Shown one piece after another: positions 45,338 through 55,342 of a stretch of 64,000 nt of DNA. The notes beneath the pieces are model-generated. The model was not told the origin of the DNA and ran no database searches. It worked only from the letters and a program-made list of their open reading frames with translations. The translations under genes and the position numbers were made by a program. The stretch lies in contig NZ_MTCM01000003.1 in assembly GCF_002000245.1 (NCBI RefSeq), positions 124,001-188,000 of the forward strand, in the 5' to 3' direction. Numbering within the stretch: position 1 is the stretch's first letter; each line of letters starts with the position of its first letter. Source of the stretch: Sphingobacterium sp. CZ-UAM. Its GTDB lineage: Bacteria > Bacteroidota > Bacteroidia > Sphingobacteriales > Sphingobacteriaceae.

Positions 45338-45862
45338 TTATTCTTTATAGAGGTCGACTAGCCCCTCAGGCAATTCTACTTCAATAATTTCCTCTTCTCC
45401 GTCTATACCCAAAATGAGATCATCGGATAACGGGAACATCAATTCTTTTCCATCCATATCAACGGTAGCAACGAACTGCTGTGGGAATTCCTGTACATCC
45501 GTAATTTCTCCTAATTCACCGTGGTTTTCATCGATCACCAAAAAGCCAATTAAATCTGTATATCTAAAATCATCCGGATCCCGTTCAGGCATTTTATCGT
45601 TGGGAAGATAAACCTTTTTTCGAACCAGCGCCTGCGCCTTGTCGATGTGATCTACGTCTTCGAATGTCACATAGGCTGTACTATTTTTCTGCAGTTTTAT
45701 CGTATCGATAAAATAAGGAACAAGTTTTTTGTTGATCTCCAAAAAAACAACATCCATATCCAAGCTCTCATAGTCTTCAAATTCAAAAAACAATTGCATT
45801 TCGCCTTTAAGACCTCTCGTCTTGCTGATATAGCCTATATAAAAACTTTGATCGACAGTCAT
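45338..45862 (-). CDS. rimM: Ribosome maturation factor RimM
   Basis: 174 residues; needed for 30S maturation, binds S19. N-terminal barrel FYIGYISKTRGLKGEMQLFF and VTFEDVDHIDKAQAL, then the C-terminal PRC barrel with YTDLIGFLVID and ITDVQEFPQ. An upstream in-frame ATG at 45904 would add 14 residues (MTSQYKYLKKKYYK) not seen in the family, so 45862 is chosen. It follows rpsP as in most bacteria, but trmD and rplS are absent, and a terminator lies between rpsP and rimM. Confidence 0.93.
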   Translation of the reverse strand: MTVDQSFYIGYISKTRGLKGEMQLFFEFEDYESLDMDVVFLEINKKLVPYFIDTIKLQKNSTAYVTFEDVDHIDKAQALVRKKVYLPNDKMPERDPDDFRYTDLIGFLVIDENHGELGEITDVQEFPQQFVATVDMDGKELMFPLSDDLILGIDGEEEIIEVELPEGLVDLYKE

Positions 45863-46035
45863 TTTGTAGTATTTTTTCTTGAGATATTTATATTGAGATG
45901 TCATCCATCAAGCTTCCGCTATATATTCCACCCCCTTTTTATTTTTTCACTTTTTGTATTGAGATGATGAGGATTTAGACTTACGGTCTATTTAAGCAGG
46001 ACAGGCCTCAACAAATTTCAATACCTGCTTCTTTT

Positions 46036-46070
46036 ATTAAAAAAGCCGGCTCAAGATTGAGCCGGCTTTC
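46036..46070 (-). terminator. Terminator between rpsP and rimM
   Basis: AAAGCCGGCTCA (46042-46053) pairs perfectly with TGAGCCGGCTTT (46058-46069); the minus strand continues TTTT. It would end most rpsP transcripts and let only a fraction read into rimM, a usual way to keep RimM lower than S16. Confidence 0.88.
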
Positions 46071-46090
46071 TCGAATACTTTATGAAAGAA

Positions 46091-46612
46091 TTAACCTTCA
46101 GTTTCTTCTGATGCAGGAGCTTCAGTCTCTTCAGCAGCAGGTTCTTCCGCTACAGGAGCATTTTTAGCAGCTACAGCAGCAGCTTTTTCTTCTTTTTTCT
46201 TCGCTTCAGCAGCTAAAGCAGCTTTCTTAGCATCAGCTTTAGATTGAGCTAAACCATCTTTTTTACCAGAGATTCTAGCTTCTTGAGCTTCAGTCCAAGC
46301 AGTGAATTTAGCTTCAGCAGCAGTTTCATCAAAAGCACCTTTTTTCACACCACCTTGTAAGTGTTTTTTGTAAAGAACACCTTTGTAAGAAAGGATAGCA
46401 CGAGCTGTGTCAGTAGGTTGAGCACCTTTATTCATCCAATCCAACGCTTTTTCAAAATCCAAAACGATAGTTGCAGGATTTGTGTTTGGGTTGTAAGAAC
46501 CAATACGTTCGATGAATTTACCATCACGTGGAGCGCGAGAATCCGCTACGACTACGTGGTAAAAAGGACGTCCTTTTTTACCATGTCTTTGCAATCTGAT
46601 TTTAGTTGCCAT
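46091..46612 (-). CDS. rpsP: 30S ribosomal protein S16 with Ala/Glu/Lys C-terminal extension
   Basis: Core S16 (residues 1 to about 80) begins [21 protein letters not shown] and includes [14 protein letters not shown]. After about residue 110 a low-complexity tail of about 60 residues rich in Ala, Lys and Glu follows ([27 protein letters not shown]), giving 173 residues against about 80 in E. coli. Such tails are common in Bacteroidota S16; the role is not known. First gene of the rpsP-rimM unit. Confidence 0.97.
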   Translation of the reverse strand: MATKIRLQRHGKKGRPFYHVVVADSRAPRDGKFIERIGSYNPNTNPATIVLDFEKALDWMNKGAQPTDTARAILSYKGVLYKKHLQGGVKKGAFDETAAEAKFTAWTEAQEARISGKKDGLAQSKADAKKAALAAEAKKKEEKAAAVAAKNAPVAEEPAAEETEAPASEETEG

Positions 46613-46689
46613 TTCTTAATTTTATTTTATGTATTCAACATATCCCCCGAGCTTCATACTAGAGGGGATGCAAAGATAGTTATTTTTTT

Positions 46690-47616
46690 TTATTCATAGA
46701 CATAATTTAATAAAACTTCACTGAGAATGACATCTTTAGCATCTCCAAAATCCCCTTTAACAACATAATTGATTGCCGTAGGTTTGCCACTAGCGTCCAA
46801 GGTAATTTTTACAGCTGTTTTCTTTGTCCAATCCGGCTGCATTTCTTGATTGGTCCTTCCCGGAATCAGGGCAGAGAAAAAAGCGTTTTCTAAATTTCTG
46901 GATACCACCTGATTAATATCAATCGGATTAAACCCCATTTGTTTGTAAATAGGATAAAGTGGGTTTATTGTCGTAGAATATTGAAAAAAGGAGAATAATG
47001 TGAATTCAAGTTTAGGGTCTCCGGGATTATTGAAAAAAGGTGAGAAATATAGAAAGCTTTTCAGGTTTTGGATATTATCGCCATTATAGGCTAAAATCAA
47101 CTCCTGCTCATCTCCAATTTGTTCATAAAATTTCTCCAGTTTCCGATAGACAATTTTGGAAGGTACAGACATGTTCGAAGTATAAGAATAGCTTGTTAAT
47201 AATTTATCTTTAATGAGCGATTCAGCACCTACACGGTTTATTCCATCTTTAATCGTTGCGCTCTTATTATACAAACTATCAACAAATACACTCTTCAGAC
47301 GATTCTGCTCGTCCCAATGATAGCTTAAACGCACGATCTTCACCTGTTCAATTCCGCCTGTTTTACCCTGTAGCGCAATACGCGAATAATCCACTCGTCC
47401 ATTTGCCCCATAATGGAACTGCTGTTCATTTACTTTTGTTACCCGCCCTTGAGCATCATATTCAAGTAGATAACTAGTTTCGGCGCCATTTGAAGCTGAT
47501 AAGGTTGTATTTTTAAATTCGATAAGCCTAGTATTATCCTTTTCAGATCCATCTTTTTTACACGAATAATTAAAGGCAATACATAATAATACAAGGATAC
47601 CCACTGTATATTTCAT
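46690..47616 (-). CDS. Hypothetical lipoprotein with YD-repeat-like segments
   Basis: 308 residues. Lipoprotein signal with lipobox AFNYSC (about Cys19) followed by KKDGSEKDN. Three beta-hairpin units resemble DUF4595/YD-type repeats: LLEYDAQGRVTKVNEQQF, FHYGANGRVDYSRI and LSYHWDEQNRLKSVFVDS. Function unknown; possibly a surface-exposed lipoprotein. It is divergent from the AddAB-like pair and is not linked to rpsP. Confidence 0.75.
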   Translation of the reverse strand: MKYTVGILVLLCIAFNYSCKKDGSEKDNTRLIEFKNTTLSASNGAETSYLLEYDAQGRVTKVNEQQFHYGANGRVDYSRIALQGKTGGIEQVKIVRLSYHWDEQNRLKSVFVDSLYNKSATIKDGINRVGAESLIKDKLLTSYSYTSNMSVPSKIVYRKLEKFYEQIGDEQELILAYNGDNIQNLKSFLYFSPFFNNPGDPKLEFTLFSFFQYSTTINPLYPIYKQMGFNPIDINQVVSRNLENAFFSALIPGRTNQEMQPDWTKKTAVKITLDASGKPTAINYVVKGDFGDAKDVILSEVLLNYVYE

Positions 47617-47725
47617 AAAACAATAATTTGGTCAATAAATTAGAAGCAAATTAAGTATATTTTTCTCAGTTAAAATAATCTTCGGCATTTTTGCCAATTC
47701 ACATTTTACTTTCTACCTTCATTCC

Positions 47726-50700
47726 ATGAAATCTGTTGCGCCATTAAAAATACTTAAAGCTTCGGCCGGTTCCGGAAAAACCTTTAGTCTGACACTACAT
47801 TATCTAACATTGTTGCTATCCAAGGAAAATAGCTATAAAGAGATATTGGCTGTAACATTTACCAACAAAGCCACCGCAGAGATGAAAGAACGTATTCTCT
47901 CTGTGCTCCACGGTTTAGCTATTGGAGACCTTAGTCCCAAAATTGAAGATTTCAGAAAGTTATTATTGCAGCAACAACCCGATTGGACGGCTTATTTGAT
48001 CCAGGAGAAATCCTACAATGTCTATCGTCGGATCTTACACGACTACAGTCATTTTACCATCAGCACAATCGATGGTTTCTCCCAGAAAGTCATCCGTGCG
48101 TTCACCTATGAGCTCAATCTTGATGCAGCCTATAAGATTGAGATGAATGTCAACAAAGTCAAAAATGACCTGACAGTCATGCTCAATCAATTACTAGATG
48201 AGCGGCCCGACTTACTAGATTGGATTATTGCCTACGCGGAGAAGAAAATAGCCAAAAATGAGAATTGGAACTATCGCCAGCAATTAATGAATCTGGCCAA
48301 CCTTATTTTTTCCGAAAATTTCCAGGAGTTTGACAGCTATATTAATTCTGCCAATCCGCGGGAAGTTTTCAACCTCCTAAATCAGGAAATCGAACAAAAA
48401 ATAAATTCTTTTACAGAAGCACTTTCGCTAACGATCGAAACGTTTAGTGAGACCTTCAAGAGGTTCAATATTCCCGAAAATGAGCTTAAAGGAAAATCAC
48501 GCAATAAAATTATCGCCGCGAGCAAGACCAATAAAAAAACAGACAAGTTAAGTTCCTCAGAAATTGCCAAAATATTGGACAAATATGTTCAGCTAATAGA
48601 CAATGAGGAGGCATTTACAGATAGCAGCAAAAATATACGCTACGATCTCCAGTCAGCGCTTGCCCCCATCTTACAGTCTTTTCAGACACTACAAGAGAAT
48701 TTAGCCGCTTACATTGCCTATCAGGCGGTACAGAACAACCTTTATTACCTACGTCTGCTCAAAGAAATGAGCGACTTATTGACCCAATGGCGAAAAGAAA
48801 ACAGTGCTCAGTTAATCTCCGATTCACAGATCCTGCTAAATAAACTTGGGATCGATGAGAATAGCGATCCGACATTCATCTGGGAAAAGATCGGTAATCG
48901 CTTCAATTATTTTTTATTCGACGAATTTCAGGACACCTCGCGTATCCAATGGAAAAACTACAGCCCCCTATTGATCAATGCACTTGCAGACGCCAATGGT
49001 ACATTAAGTGAACATCTCATTGTTGGGGATGTAAAACAGAGTATATATCGCTGGCGAAATGGAGATTGGCGCATATTACTCCAACAGGTCGAACAGCAAA
49101 TTGGCCATGCGTTTAACCTAGATGAACGTACCAAAACCAGTTTTATTAAAAATGGTAGTCTCGACACCAATTTTCGCAGTCTTCCGAATATCATACAGCT
49201 AAACAATTATCTTTTTAGCAGTATTCCACAACATTTGCAGCGCATTCTCAATGAAAAGGTGGGTGAAAACCTGGACGAAGACGGGAAACATTGGTGGGCT
49301 GCCTCGGGGAATAATAATATGCTTATTAAAGCCTATGAAAATAGTCAACAGGAAATCCCTGTACACAAAAAGGAGAACCTCAACAAATTAGGATCCATCG
49401 AAATTTCATACATCCCTGTATCAGATGGACGCTACAGACGAAATCAGGTTATCGAGGAATCGCTTGAACTTTTATGCAAAAAGATAGGGGAATGGTTTCA
49501 TACCGATCGATATCAGGCTAAACAAATAGGTATCCTCGTTAGGAGTAATGCACAAGCGAAATTGGTTATCCAAAAATTAATGGATTTCAAAAAAGAGGAG
49601 AATCTTAGTTTTGAGGTCATCTCAGGAGATGCGCTATCATTGGCTAGCAACGATGCAGTGCTCCTGCTGATAGAAACATTAAAAGCACTCGTATACAATT
49701 CGGATAAACATAGTCTACATAAAGCAAAAATGGTTTATCTCTATCAGACTATCCAGAATAATACAGTCAATCAGGCCGCCTGGCTCCTATTTGCTTCCAA
49801 CGATATTCATGCACTCAAGGATTTTCTTCCCCAAGCATTGATCAGTTCCTGGGAAATTTGGCAGAAACAGCCTCTGGTTCATTTAGTAGAAAAGCTTATC
49901 GAAATCTATGGCTTCACAACAGAGCATAACATTCACCTTCCCTACCTGTTGGCGTTCAAGGATATGATTTCGGCTTTTTCAACCAATGGTGAGCGTGGAA
50001 TTAATCAGTTCCTGGAATTTTGGGAAGAAGATGGCAATCGTGCAGTACTCCCCTCTAACGGAGAAATAAATGCAATCGAGGTTACAACAATACATAAATC
50101 AAAAGGACTTGCTTATGATGTTGTCATGCTTCCTTTCTGCTCTTGGGATCTGGATGGGATGATCAATAGTGATTTCTGGATCGACACTCACGATACGCCC
50201 TTTGCCCAATTAGGAAAAATCCCCATAAAATATACAACGTCAGTTGGAAAGTCTGTCTTCTTCAAACAGTATTTTGAAGAAATGCTGTTCAATTATATGG
50301 ATGCACTCAACACCTTCTACGTAGCCACAACACGTGCTATTGAACACCTTTATATTACTGCTCCATCATTTAAAGAGTCTGTGGACAAAAAGACTGGCGA
50401 GATTACGGGATATGATATCAAGGATGAATATATAAGCGATATACTCTATCAAGTCTTAGATTCATCTGCTGCTCCGTTTACATTGGAAAATGCCAATATA
50501 AAGGTCGATCAAACCATACAGCGAGCTGTACATCAAATCCAACAAAACAATCTCATTTCACTCAACCACTACCCTATTTCCAAACAACTGGAGATGGCTC
50601 TGGAAAAATCCAGTACACGCACGATCAATGATATCATGATGCTGGAAAAAGCGGCTCAATATGGAATATTGGCCCATGAAATTATGTCTCAGATCTCTAG

Positions 50701-51076
50701 AAAAAAAGATATCTCCCGATTGGTCCATCAATTGATTCAGGAAGGTGTACTGTCTAAAGAAGATGAACCTTACTTGCTACAAGAAATCAATCAGATCTGG
50801 AACCATCCCGTCATCAATCAGTGGCTATCAGGAAAATATAAAATCTGGAATGAAGCCAGTATCATTACCGCTAAGGGTGAAACTATCCGCCCTGACAAAG
50901 TCTTTACTTCTGAAGAAGAGACAATTGTATTGGACTTTAAGTTCACGCAAACGGATTACATTGGCCACAAATATCAGGTTGACAACTATAAGAAAAATTT
51001 GGAGAACCTAGGCTACAGCAATGTCAAAGCCTACCTCTATTATGCCAAATCAAATCAATTAATTGAAGTTAAATAA
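47726..51076 (+). CDS. AddA-like helicase-nuclease (UvrD family)
   Basis: 1116 residues, RecBCD/AddAB-type processing of DNA ends. Superfamily 1 motifs: Walker A ASAGSGKT (12-19), Ia AVTFTNKATAEMKERI, II FDEFQDTSRIQW, III GDVKQSIYRWRNGD, V EVTTIHKSKGLAYDVVMLPF, VI YVATTRAIEHLYI. A C-terminal PD-(D/E)XK nuclease is visible: IRPDKVF, VLDFKF and HKYQVDNY. The partner gene starts 9 nt after the stop, so they are co-transcribed. Bacteroidota usually have this pair in place of RecBCD. Confidence 0.9.
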   Translation: MKSVAPLKILKASAGSGKTFSLTLHYLTLLLSKENSYKEILAVTFTNKATAEMKERILSVLHGLAIGDLSPKIEDFRKLLLQQQPDWTAYLIQEKSYNVYRRILHDYSHFTISTIDGFSQKVIRAFTYELNLDAAYKIEMNVNKVKNDLTVMLNQLLDERPDLLDWIIAYAEKKIAKNENWNYRQQLMNLANLIFSENFQEFDSYINSANPREVFNLLNQEIEQKINSFTEALSLTIETFSETFKRFNIPENELKGKSRNKIIAASKTNKKTDKLSSSEIAKILDKYVQLIDNEEAFTDSSKNIRYDLQSALAPILQSFQTLQENLAAYIAYQAVQNNLYYLRLLKEMSDLLTQWRKENSAQLISDSQILLNKLGIDENSDPTFIWEKIGNRFNYFLFDEFQDTSRIQWKNYSPLLINALADANGTLSEHLIVGDVKQSIYRWRNGDWRILLQQVEQQIGHAFNLDERTKTSFIKNGSLDTNFRSLPNIIQLNNYLFSSIPQHLQRILNEKVGENLDEDGKHWWAASGNNNMLIKAYENSQQEIPVHKKENLNKLGSIEISYIPVSDGRYRRNQVIEESLELLCKKIGEWFHTDRYQAKQIGILVRSNAQAKLVIQKLMDFKKEENLSFEVISGDALSLASNDAVLLLIETLKALVYNSDKHSLHKAKMVYLYQTIQNNTVNQAAWLLFASNDIHALKDFLPQALISSWEIWQKQPLVHLVEKLIEIYGFTTEHNIHLPYLLAFKDMISAFSTNGERGINQFLEFWEEDGNRAVLPSNGEINAIEVTTIHKSKGLAYDVVMLPFCSWDLDGMINSDFWIDTHDTPFAQLGKIPIKYTTSVGKSVFFKQYFEEMLFNYMDALNTFYVATTRAIEHLYITAPSFKESVDKKTGEITGYDIKDEYISDILYQVLDSSAAPFTLENANIKVDQTIQRAVHQIQQNNLISLNHYPISKQLEMALEKSSTRTINDIMMLEKAAQYGILAHEIMSQISRKKDISRLVHQLIQEGVLSKEDEPYLLQEINQIWNHPVINQWLSGKYKIWNEASIITAKGETIRPDKVFTSEEETIVLDFKFTQTDYIGHKYQVDNYKKNLENLGYSNVKAYLYYAKSNQLIEVK

Positions 51077-51085
51077 ACGATCACG

Positions 51086-53971
51086 ATGCAGACAGCCTTT
51101 TTAAAATTAGTAGCAGCGGATATTCAACGGCGTTTTGGAAACGATTTGAGTGAGATTGCCATCGTGTTTAATAATAAACGCCCGATTACATACCTCAAAA
51201 AACATCTTGCCGACGTTTATGGACAGGCAATCTGGTCGCCCCAATTTTTTACCATACAGGAATTCTTCAAATTATCAACCAATCATACCGAGGCCAGCCC
51301 TTTGGGCCAGTTTTTCCTGCTTTTTAAAATACATAATGAACTTTTGGCCGCAGAGGGTAAAGAGCCTGAAACGTTAGAAGAATTTTATCCTATTGCGGAG
51401 ATTGTACTGAGCGACTTTGGGCAATTGGACTATGATCTGGTTCCCATCGATCAGATCTATCTCGAACTTTATGATAACACTAAAATTGATATTGCTTTTC
51501 AACACCTTACACAAGAACAGCAGGGGTTTATCCGTCAGTTTTGGCAATCCTTTTCCATTGCCGGCCATAGCGGTGTCCAAGAGCGATTTTTACAATTATG
51601 GAAAAGACTTCCAATATTATACACGAAATTTAAAGAAACGCTTAAAGCTGGTGGACAGACCAATTACCCAACCATTTACCGTGATCTGGTCGAAGGCAGA
51701 GCTGCCCATCAGGACTTTATAGCATCCTTCCAACAGGTTTTGTTTGTTGGTTTCAATGCTTTGAATAAAGCTGAGGCCAAATTATTCCGCAAATGGCAAG
51801 AAGAAGGAAAAGCACTCTTTTACTTTGATGCAGATGCTTACTACCTGGAAGACAATATGCAAGAAGCTGGCCTGTTCATTCGTCGGAATATTTTTCAGAC
51901 CGGGCTTGCTAATGCACTTGGCGACAGTCCAAATATTATCGGTAACAGAACTTCGACAGTCAACTTATATGCAAGCACAGGCAAAATAAGTCAGACAAAG
52001 TTGCTATATGACATCCTTGAAAAAAACAACAACAAGGAGCAGACCGCAGCTATTTTGCTAGCCGACGAAAACCTATTGGTTCCTTTACTCCAAAGCCTAC
52101 CTGATGTTAATCCCAATATTACAACCGGCTACCCGCTAACCCAGTCCCCTATTTACGGTATATTGAACTTATGGATGGAAGTGCATTTAGAAATATCACA
52201 GTTAAAGAAAAACAAGATTTCCTATCAAACCCTTGAAACTTTTATTAATCATCCGCTAACACAGGTTTCTGTTGCAGACAAGCTCAAAATTCAGAAAGAG
52301 ATTGCCGACAAGCAATTATTTGAAATTCCATTGGAACAACTCCATTTCAAAGGTGCGTTACCCCAGTTTTTTGTTCCGATCGGACACCCTTCTCAATTGA
52401 TCCCGACACTTATCAAGGTTATTGAAGACCTGCTACACAGCATCTCCACACACGAACGCATCCGCCAGATTGACAATAACCTGCTGATAGAAACCAAAAA
52501 GACACTCAACCAATTGCTATTGGGTTTTGAGACAGTTTCACCTTTAACCATAAGCTTTCAGATCGGATTGATCAAAAAAGCTATATTGTCAATAAATTCG
52601 GCGATAGAAGGAAATCCACTTGAAGGTATCCAGATTATGGGACTTCTGGAAAGCCGATGTTTAAATTTTGACAACGTGTATATTTTAGGGGCAAATGAAG
52701 GCGTGCTACCCAAAACATCCAATTCTCCGACTTTTATCCCAAATAGTCTAAGAAGAGCTTACGGGCTTCCGATATTGGAAAATCAAGATGCACTATCAGC
52801 TTACTTGTTTTATAGACATTTTCAATATAGTGAAGGTATTCATATTTTCTACAACGGATTAGTAGACGAAAGTTCAACAGGAGAGGAAAGTCGGTTTATC
52901 AAACAGCTAGAGTTTGAAAGCAAGTTTAATTTTCAACGGAAAATTCAGCAGCAAACAATCCAGTTCCCCGACAAAACAACAGAGATTGTAATTCAAAAAC
53001 AGGGCGAGGTTTGGTCAAAGATGTATCAGGACTTTATCCTCGATCAAAAAAGAATATCGGCAACGGCGCTAACAACATACCTACAATCGCCACTGCAATT
53101 CTTCCTTAAGCATATTGCTAATATTAAAGAACCACCTTCTATTTCACAGGAGTTTGAGATGAACAAATTGGGAACTGTGATCCACAATGTCATGGAAAAA
53201 ATATTCCTACCGTTTAAGGATCAGAAAGATTTTACCCCAACGAGCGCCCTACAACAGCAATTCAATCAGATCGAATCATTTGTCATTCGGGAAATAGGCT
53301 TTCAGTATCAGGTGGAATTAAATTCTACGAGCGACCTGAATAGTCTACAGCGCATTATGTTAAAGATTGCCTGTGAATATGTCAAGATGTATCTTGAATA
53401 CGATATAGCGAACTACAAGGCTTTTCGTATCATAGAACTGGAAAACGATACCGACTATACACTTCCCTTCGCGATTGAAGTCAATGGTAAAGAGGAACAG
53501 GTTACATTATACGGTATCATTGACCGTGTCGACGAAGTCATCGCACATGATGATCGTATCATCAGCCGAATTGTCGATTATAAAACTGGAGGTGATTCCG
53601 TTATATTTAGAGAGATGGATCTGGTTTTTGCCCCCAACACAGAGAACAAAGCCCTTATACAAACACTCTTCTACGCCTACGTATTTGAACAAAAGACTGG
53701 CCGGAAGCAACTGGAGCCACACCTATATGTAGCCCGAAAAATGAGAGAAGAAGGAACCCTATTCAATGGAAAAGAAGGTGTATTAACAGCAGACTTTTTG
53801 GCTTTCCAAAAAGAAAACTTCGTTAAATTTCTAAGAAGTATACTCAGTGAAATTTTTAATCCTGAAATTCCATTTAGACATAATCCGGAGGCGACAATCT
53901 ACCCCAGTGACCCTTATACATTATTTTACAGAGAAGCAAGCAAATGGACCGAAGATGAAGAATCGGCTTAG
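51086..53971 (+). CDS. AddB-like PD-(D/E)XK nuclease subunit
   Basis: 961 residues. N-terminal half is helicase-like without an obvious Walker A; the central part has QIMGLLESRCLNFDNVYILG, and the C-terminal PD-(D/E)XK nuclease is visible as LYGIIDRVDEV, RIVDYKTGGDS and LIQTLFYAYVF. Only two Cys are seen in the whole protein, so the four-Cys iron-sulfur cluster of Bacillus AddB is missing. With the upstream gene it forms a double-strand break resection complex; the Chi-like site it may recognise is not known. Confidence 0.87.
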   Translation: MQTAFLKLVAADIQRRFGNDLSEIAIVFNNKRPITYLKKHLADVYGQAIWSPQFFTIQEFFKLSTNHTEASPLGQFFLLFKIHNELLAAEGKEPETLEEFYPIAEIVLSDFGQLDYDLVPIDQIYLELYDNTKIDIAFQHLTQEQQGFIRQFWQSFSIAGHSGVQERFLQLWKRLPILYTKFKETLKAGGQTNYPTIYRDLVEGRAAHQDFIASFQQVLFVGFNALNKAEAKLFRKWQEEGKALFYFDADAYYLEDNMQEAGLFIRRNIFQTGLANALGDSPNIIGNRTSTVNLYASTGKISQTKLLYDILEKNNNKEQTAAILLADENLLVPLLQSLPDVNPNITTGYPLTQSPIYGILNLWMEVHLEISQLKKNKISYQTLETFINHPLTQVSVADKLKIQKEIADKQLFEIPLEQLHFKGALPQFFVPIGHPSQLIPTLIKVIEDLLHSISTHERIRQIDNNLLIETKKTLNQLLLGFETVSPLTISFQIGLIKKAILSINSAIEGNPLEGIQIMGLLESRCLNFDNVYILGANEGVLPKTSNSPTFIPNSLRRAYGLPILENQDALSAYLFYRHFQYSEGIHIFYNGLVDESSTGEESRFIKQLEFESKFNFQRKIQQQTIQFPDKTTEIVIQKQGEVWSKMYQDFILDQKRISATALTTYLQSPLQFFLKHIANIKEPPSISQEFEMNKLGTVIHNVMEKIFLPFKDQKDFTPTSALQQQFNQIESFVIREIGFQYQVELNSTSDLNSLQRIMLKIACEYVKMYLEYDIANYKAFRIIELENDTDYTLPFAIEVNGKEEQVTLYGIIDRVDEVIAHDDRIISRIVDYKTGGDSVIFREMDLVFAPNTENKALIQTLFYAYVFEQKTGRKQLEPHLYVARKMREEGTLFNGKEGVLTADFLAFQKENFVKFLRSILSEIFNPEIPFRHNPEATIYPSDPYTLFYREASKWTEDEESA

Positions 53972-54008
53972 CACAAGTACACCCAGTAGATCAAACAGCT
54001 ATTGACGA

Positions 54009-54040
54009 TAAAGGGGGCTAAATAGCCCCCTTTATTTTTA
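54009..54040. terminator. Bidirectional terminator between AddB-like and cupin genes
   Basis: TAAAGGGGGCTA (54009-54020) pairs with TAGCCCCCTTTA (54023-54034), followed by TTTTTA on the plus strand. The end of the minus-strand cupin gene (54038) lies at its edge. Confidence 0.85.
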
Positions 54041-54907
54041 TCGTTTATTTCTCTTTATAGCATTATTTGCGCGGCGCTTGGCTGTATTTATTTTGTAATG
54101 AAACCAATGATCCTTAAAGATCTTTCGCATCGTATTATCGAAGTGTCTTGTTATAAAAAGGTTCCGCGCGCCTTTTAATTTCTCACTGATCGAATTAGCC
54201 AATGCCCTTACTGAAATCGAATATCCTTCTGTCTCATATTGTATATAGTGCCACCATCCCGCGGGCATATATAGCGTTTCGCCCGGGTGAATCACCGCTT
54301 CATATCCATCTAAATATTCTATCCCCGGAAATTCTTCCAAATTACTATACTTCGGATTAGCGATACTATGGAAGTTATAGGGCAGCTTATACATTAGATC
54401 CGATTGATCATTCGGAAAAAGCCAGATCCTTTTAAGTCCCTGAAATTGCGAAATGAACACATGAGACATATCGATATCAAAGTGGTTTCGGGTACTAGAC
54501 CCCTCACCTCCGAAAAACATAAATGGCAACCACTGCAACACTTTTCCCCCTGTCACATCATTATAAATAACATCCTGCTTCAATTCGGGACGTATCTTGA
54601 GCAGATTGAACAGAAATAATCGTAACTCGGTAGGTTCTTTCGTAATCAGATCCAAATATTCGGCAAATGTCATTTGCCCCACTGGAGCACTGGCCGCACG
54701 GTCCATTGAATCTTCTTCTTTTCCATAGACATCAATCTTAATATCCCCGGCTATTTCCTTAAAGTAATCATAACTCCATTTCTTCCATGCAGGACTATCA
54801 GCACTAATAAAATCTGTTATGACCACAGGAAACCCAGGTTTCAGATAGTTTTTTAAAAAGTCTTCTGATCGAATGCCCGAAATTTTATCAACTTGCTTTA
54901 ACTTCAC
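54038..54907 (-). CDS. Cupin_8/JmjC-domain protein, GTG start
   Basis: 289 residues; predicted 2OG/Fe(II) oxygenase of the JmjC-like cupin group. Iron ligands H142-x-D144 (TRNHFDIDMSHVF) and H220 (MPAGWWHYI); FPVVITDFI near the N-terminus is typical. The first codon is GTG at 54907; a TAG stop lies three codons upstream and the next Met is after residue 60, so GTG is forced. Relatives hydroxylate proteins or tRNA; the substrate here is unknown. Monocistronic. Confidence 0.85.
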   Translation of the reverse strand: MKLKQVDKISGIRSEDFLKNYLKPGFPVVITDFISADSPAWKKWSYDYFKEIAGDIKIDVYGKEEDSMDRAASAPVGQMTFAEYLDLITKEPTELRLFLFNLLKIRPELKQDVIYNDVTGGKVLQWLPFMFFGGEGSSTRNHFDIDMSHVFISQFQGLKRIWLFPNDQSDLMYKLPYNFHSIANPKYSNLEEFPGIEYLDGYEAVIHPGETLYMPAGWWHYIQYETEGYSISVRALANSISEKLKGARNLFITRHFDNTMRKIFKDHWFHYKINTAKRRANNAIKRNKR

Positions 54908-55137
54908 GACTGACTAATTTTGCTTAATTACAAACATAAAAAATATTTCTGCCAAATTTTAAAAATAACCACTATACCTTATTCTTAACTGGAGCAAATA
55001 TTCCGGTACAATTTAACAGAAATATAATTAAAATCTCAATGACATCTGTCACTTTTATTACATTTCCCCTACAACAACCCAGCTCCACCTTACAAACCTG
55101 AATTTAACAAACGCAATGAATCTCCCGTTCTAACGGT

Positions 55138-55264
55138 TCAATTATCTACAAACTGTATGCCTTTATCAAATGCATCGCCGGTTTCTTTATCAACCGCATG
55201 GAAATGAAGTGAATATTTTTACAGCTTTGTGCTCGCAGGAATGCTCCATATTATCGTCATTCAT
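55138..55264 (-). pseudogene. Small ORF apparently broken by a frameshift at a poly-A run
   Basis: Within a 435-bp gap without an annotated gene, the minus strand starts ATG at 55264 and reads MNDDNMEHSCEHKAVK, then reaches GTAAAAATATTC. The same frame soon hits a stop (FTSFPCG-stop). One base on, the other frame continues YSLHFHAVDKETGDAFDKG and ends IQFVDN-stop at 55138. If the run of five A were four, one 41-residue protein would result. Both halves look protein-like. It may be a frameshifted gene, a sequencing or assembly error, or chance. Nothing else supportable is seen in 54908-55290. Confidence 0.4.
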
Positions 55265-55291
55265 GAAATCCTACAAGTATTGAAAGTCAAT

Positions 55292-55320
55292 AAAAAAAGG
55301 GTTTATAAAAACCCTTTATA
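55292..55320 (-). terminator. Rho-independent terminator of hemD
   Basis: AAAGGGTTT (55295-55303 region) pairs with AACCCTTT (55310-55317); the minus strand ends in TTTTTTT. It lies about 25 nt past the hemD stop. Confidence 0.85.
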
Positions 55321-55342
55321 TGCTTTAACCTTAAATAGGTTA

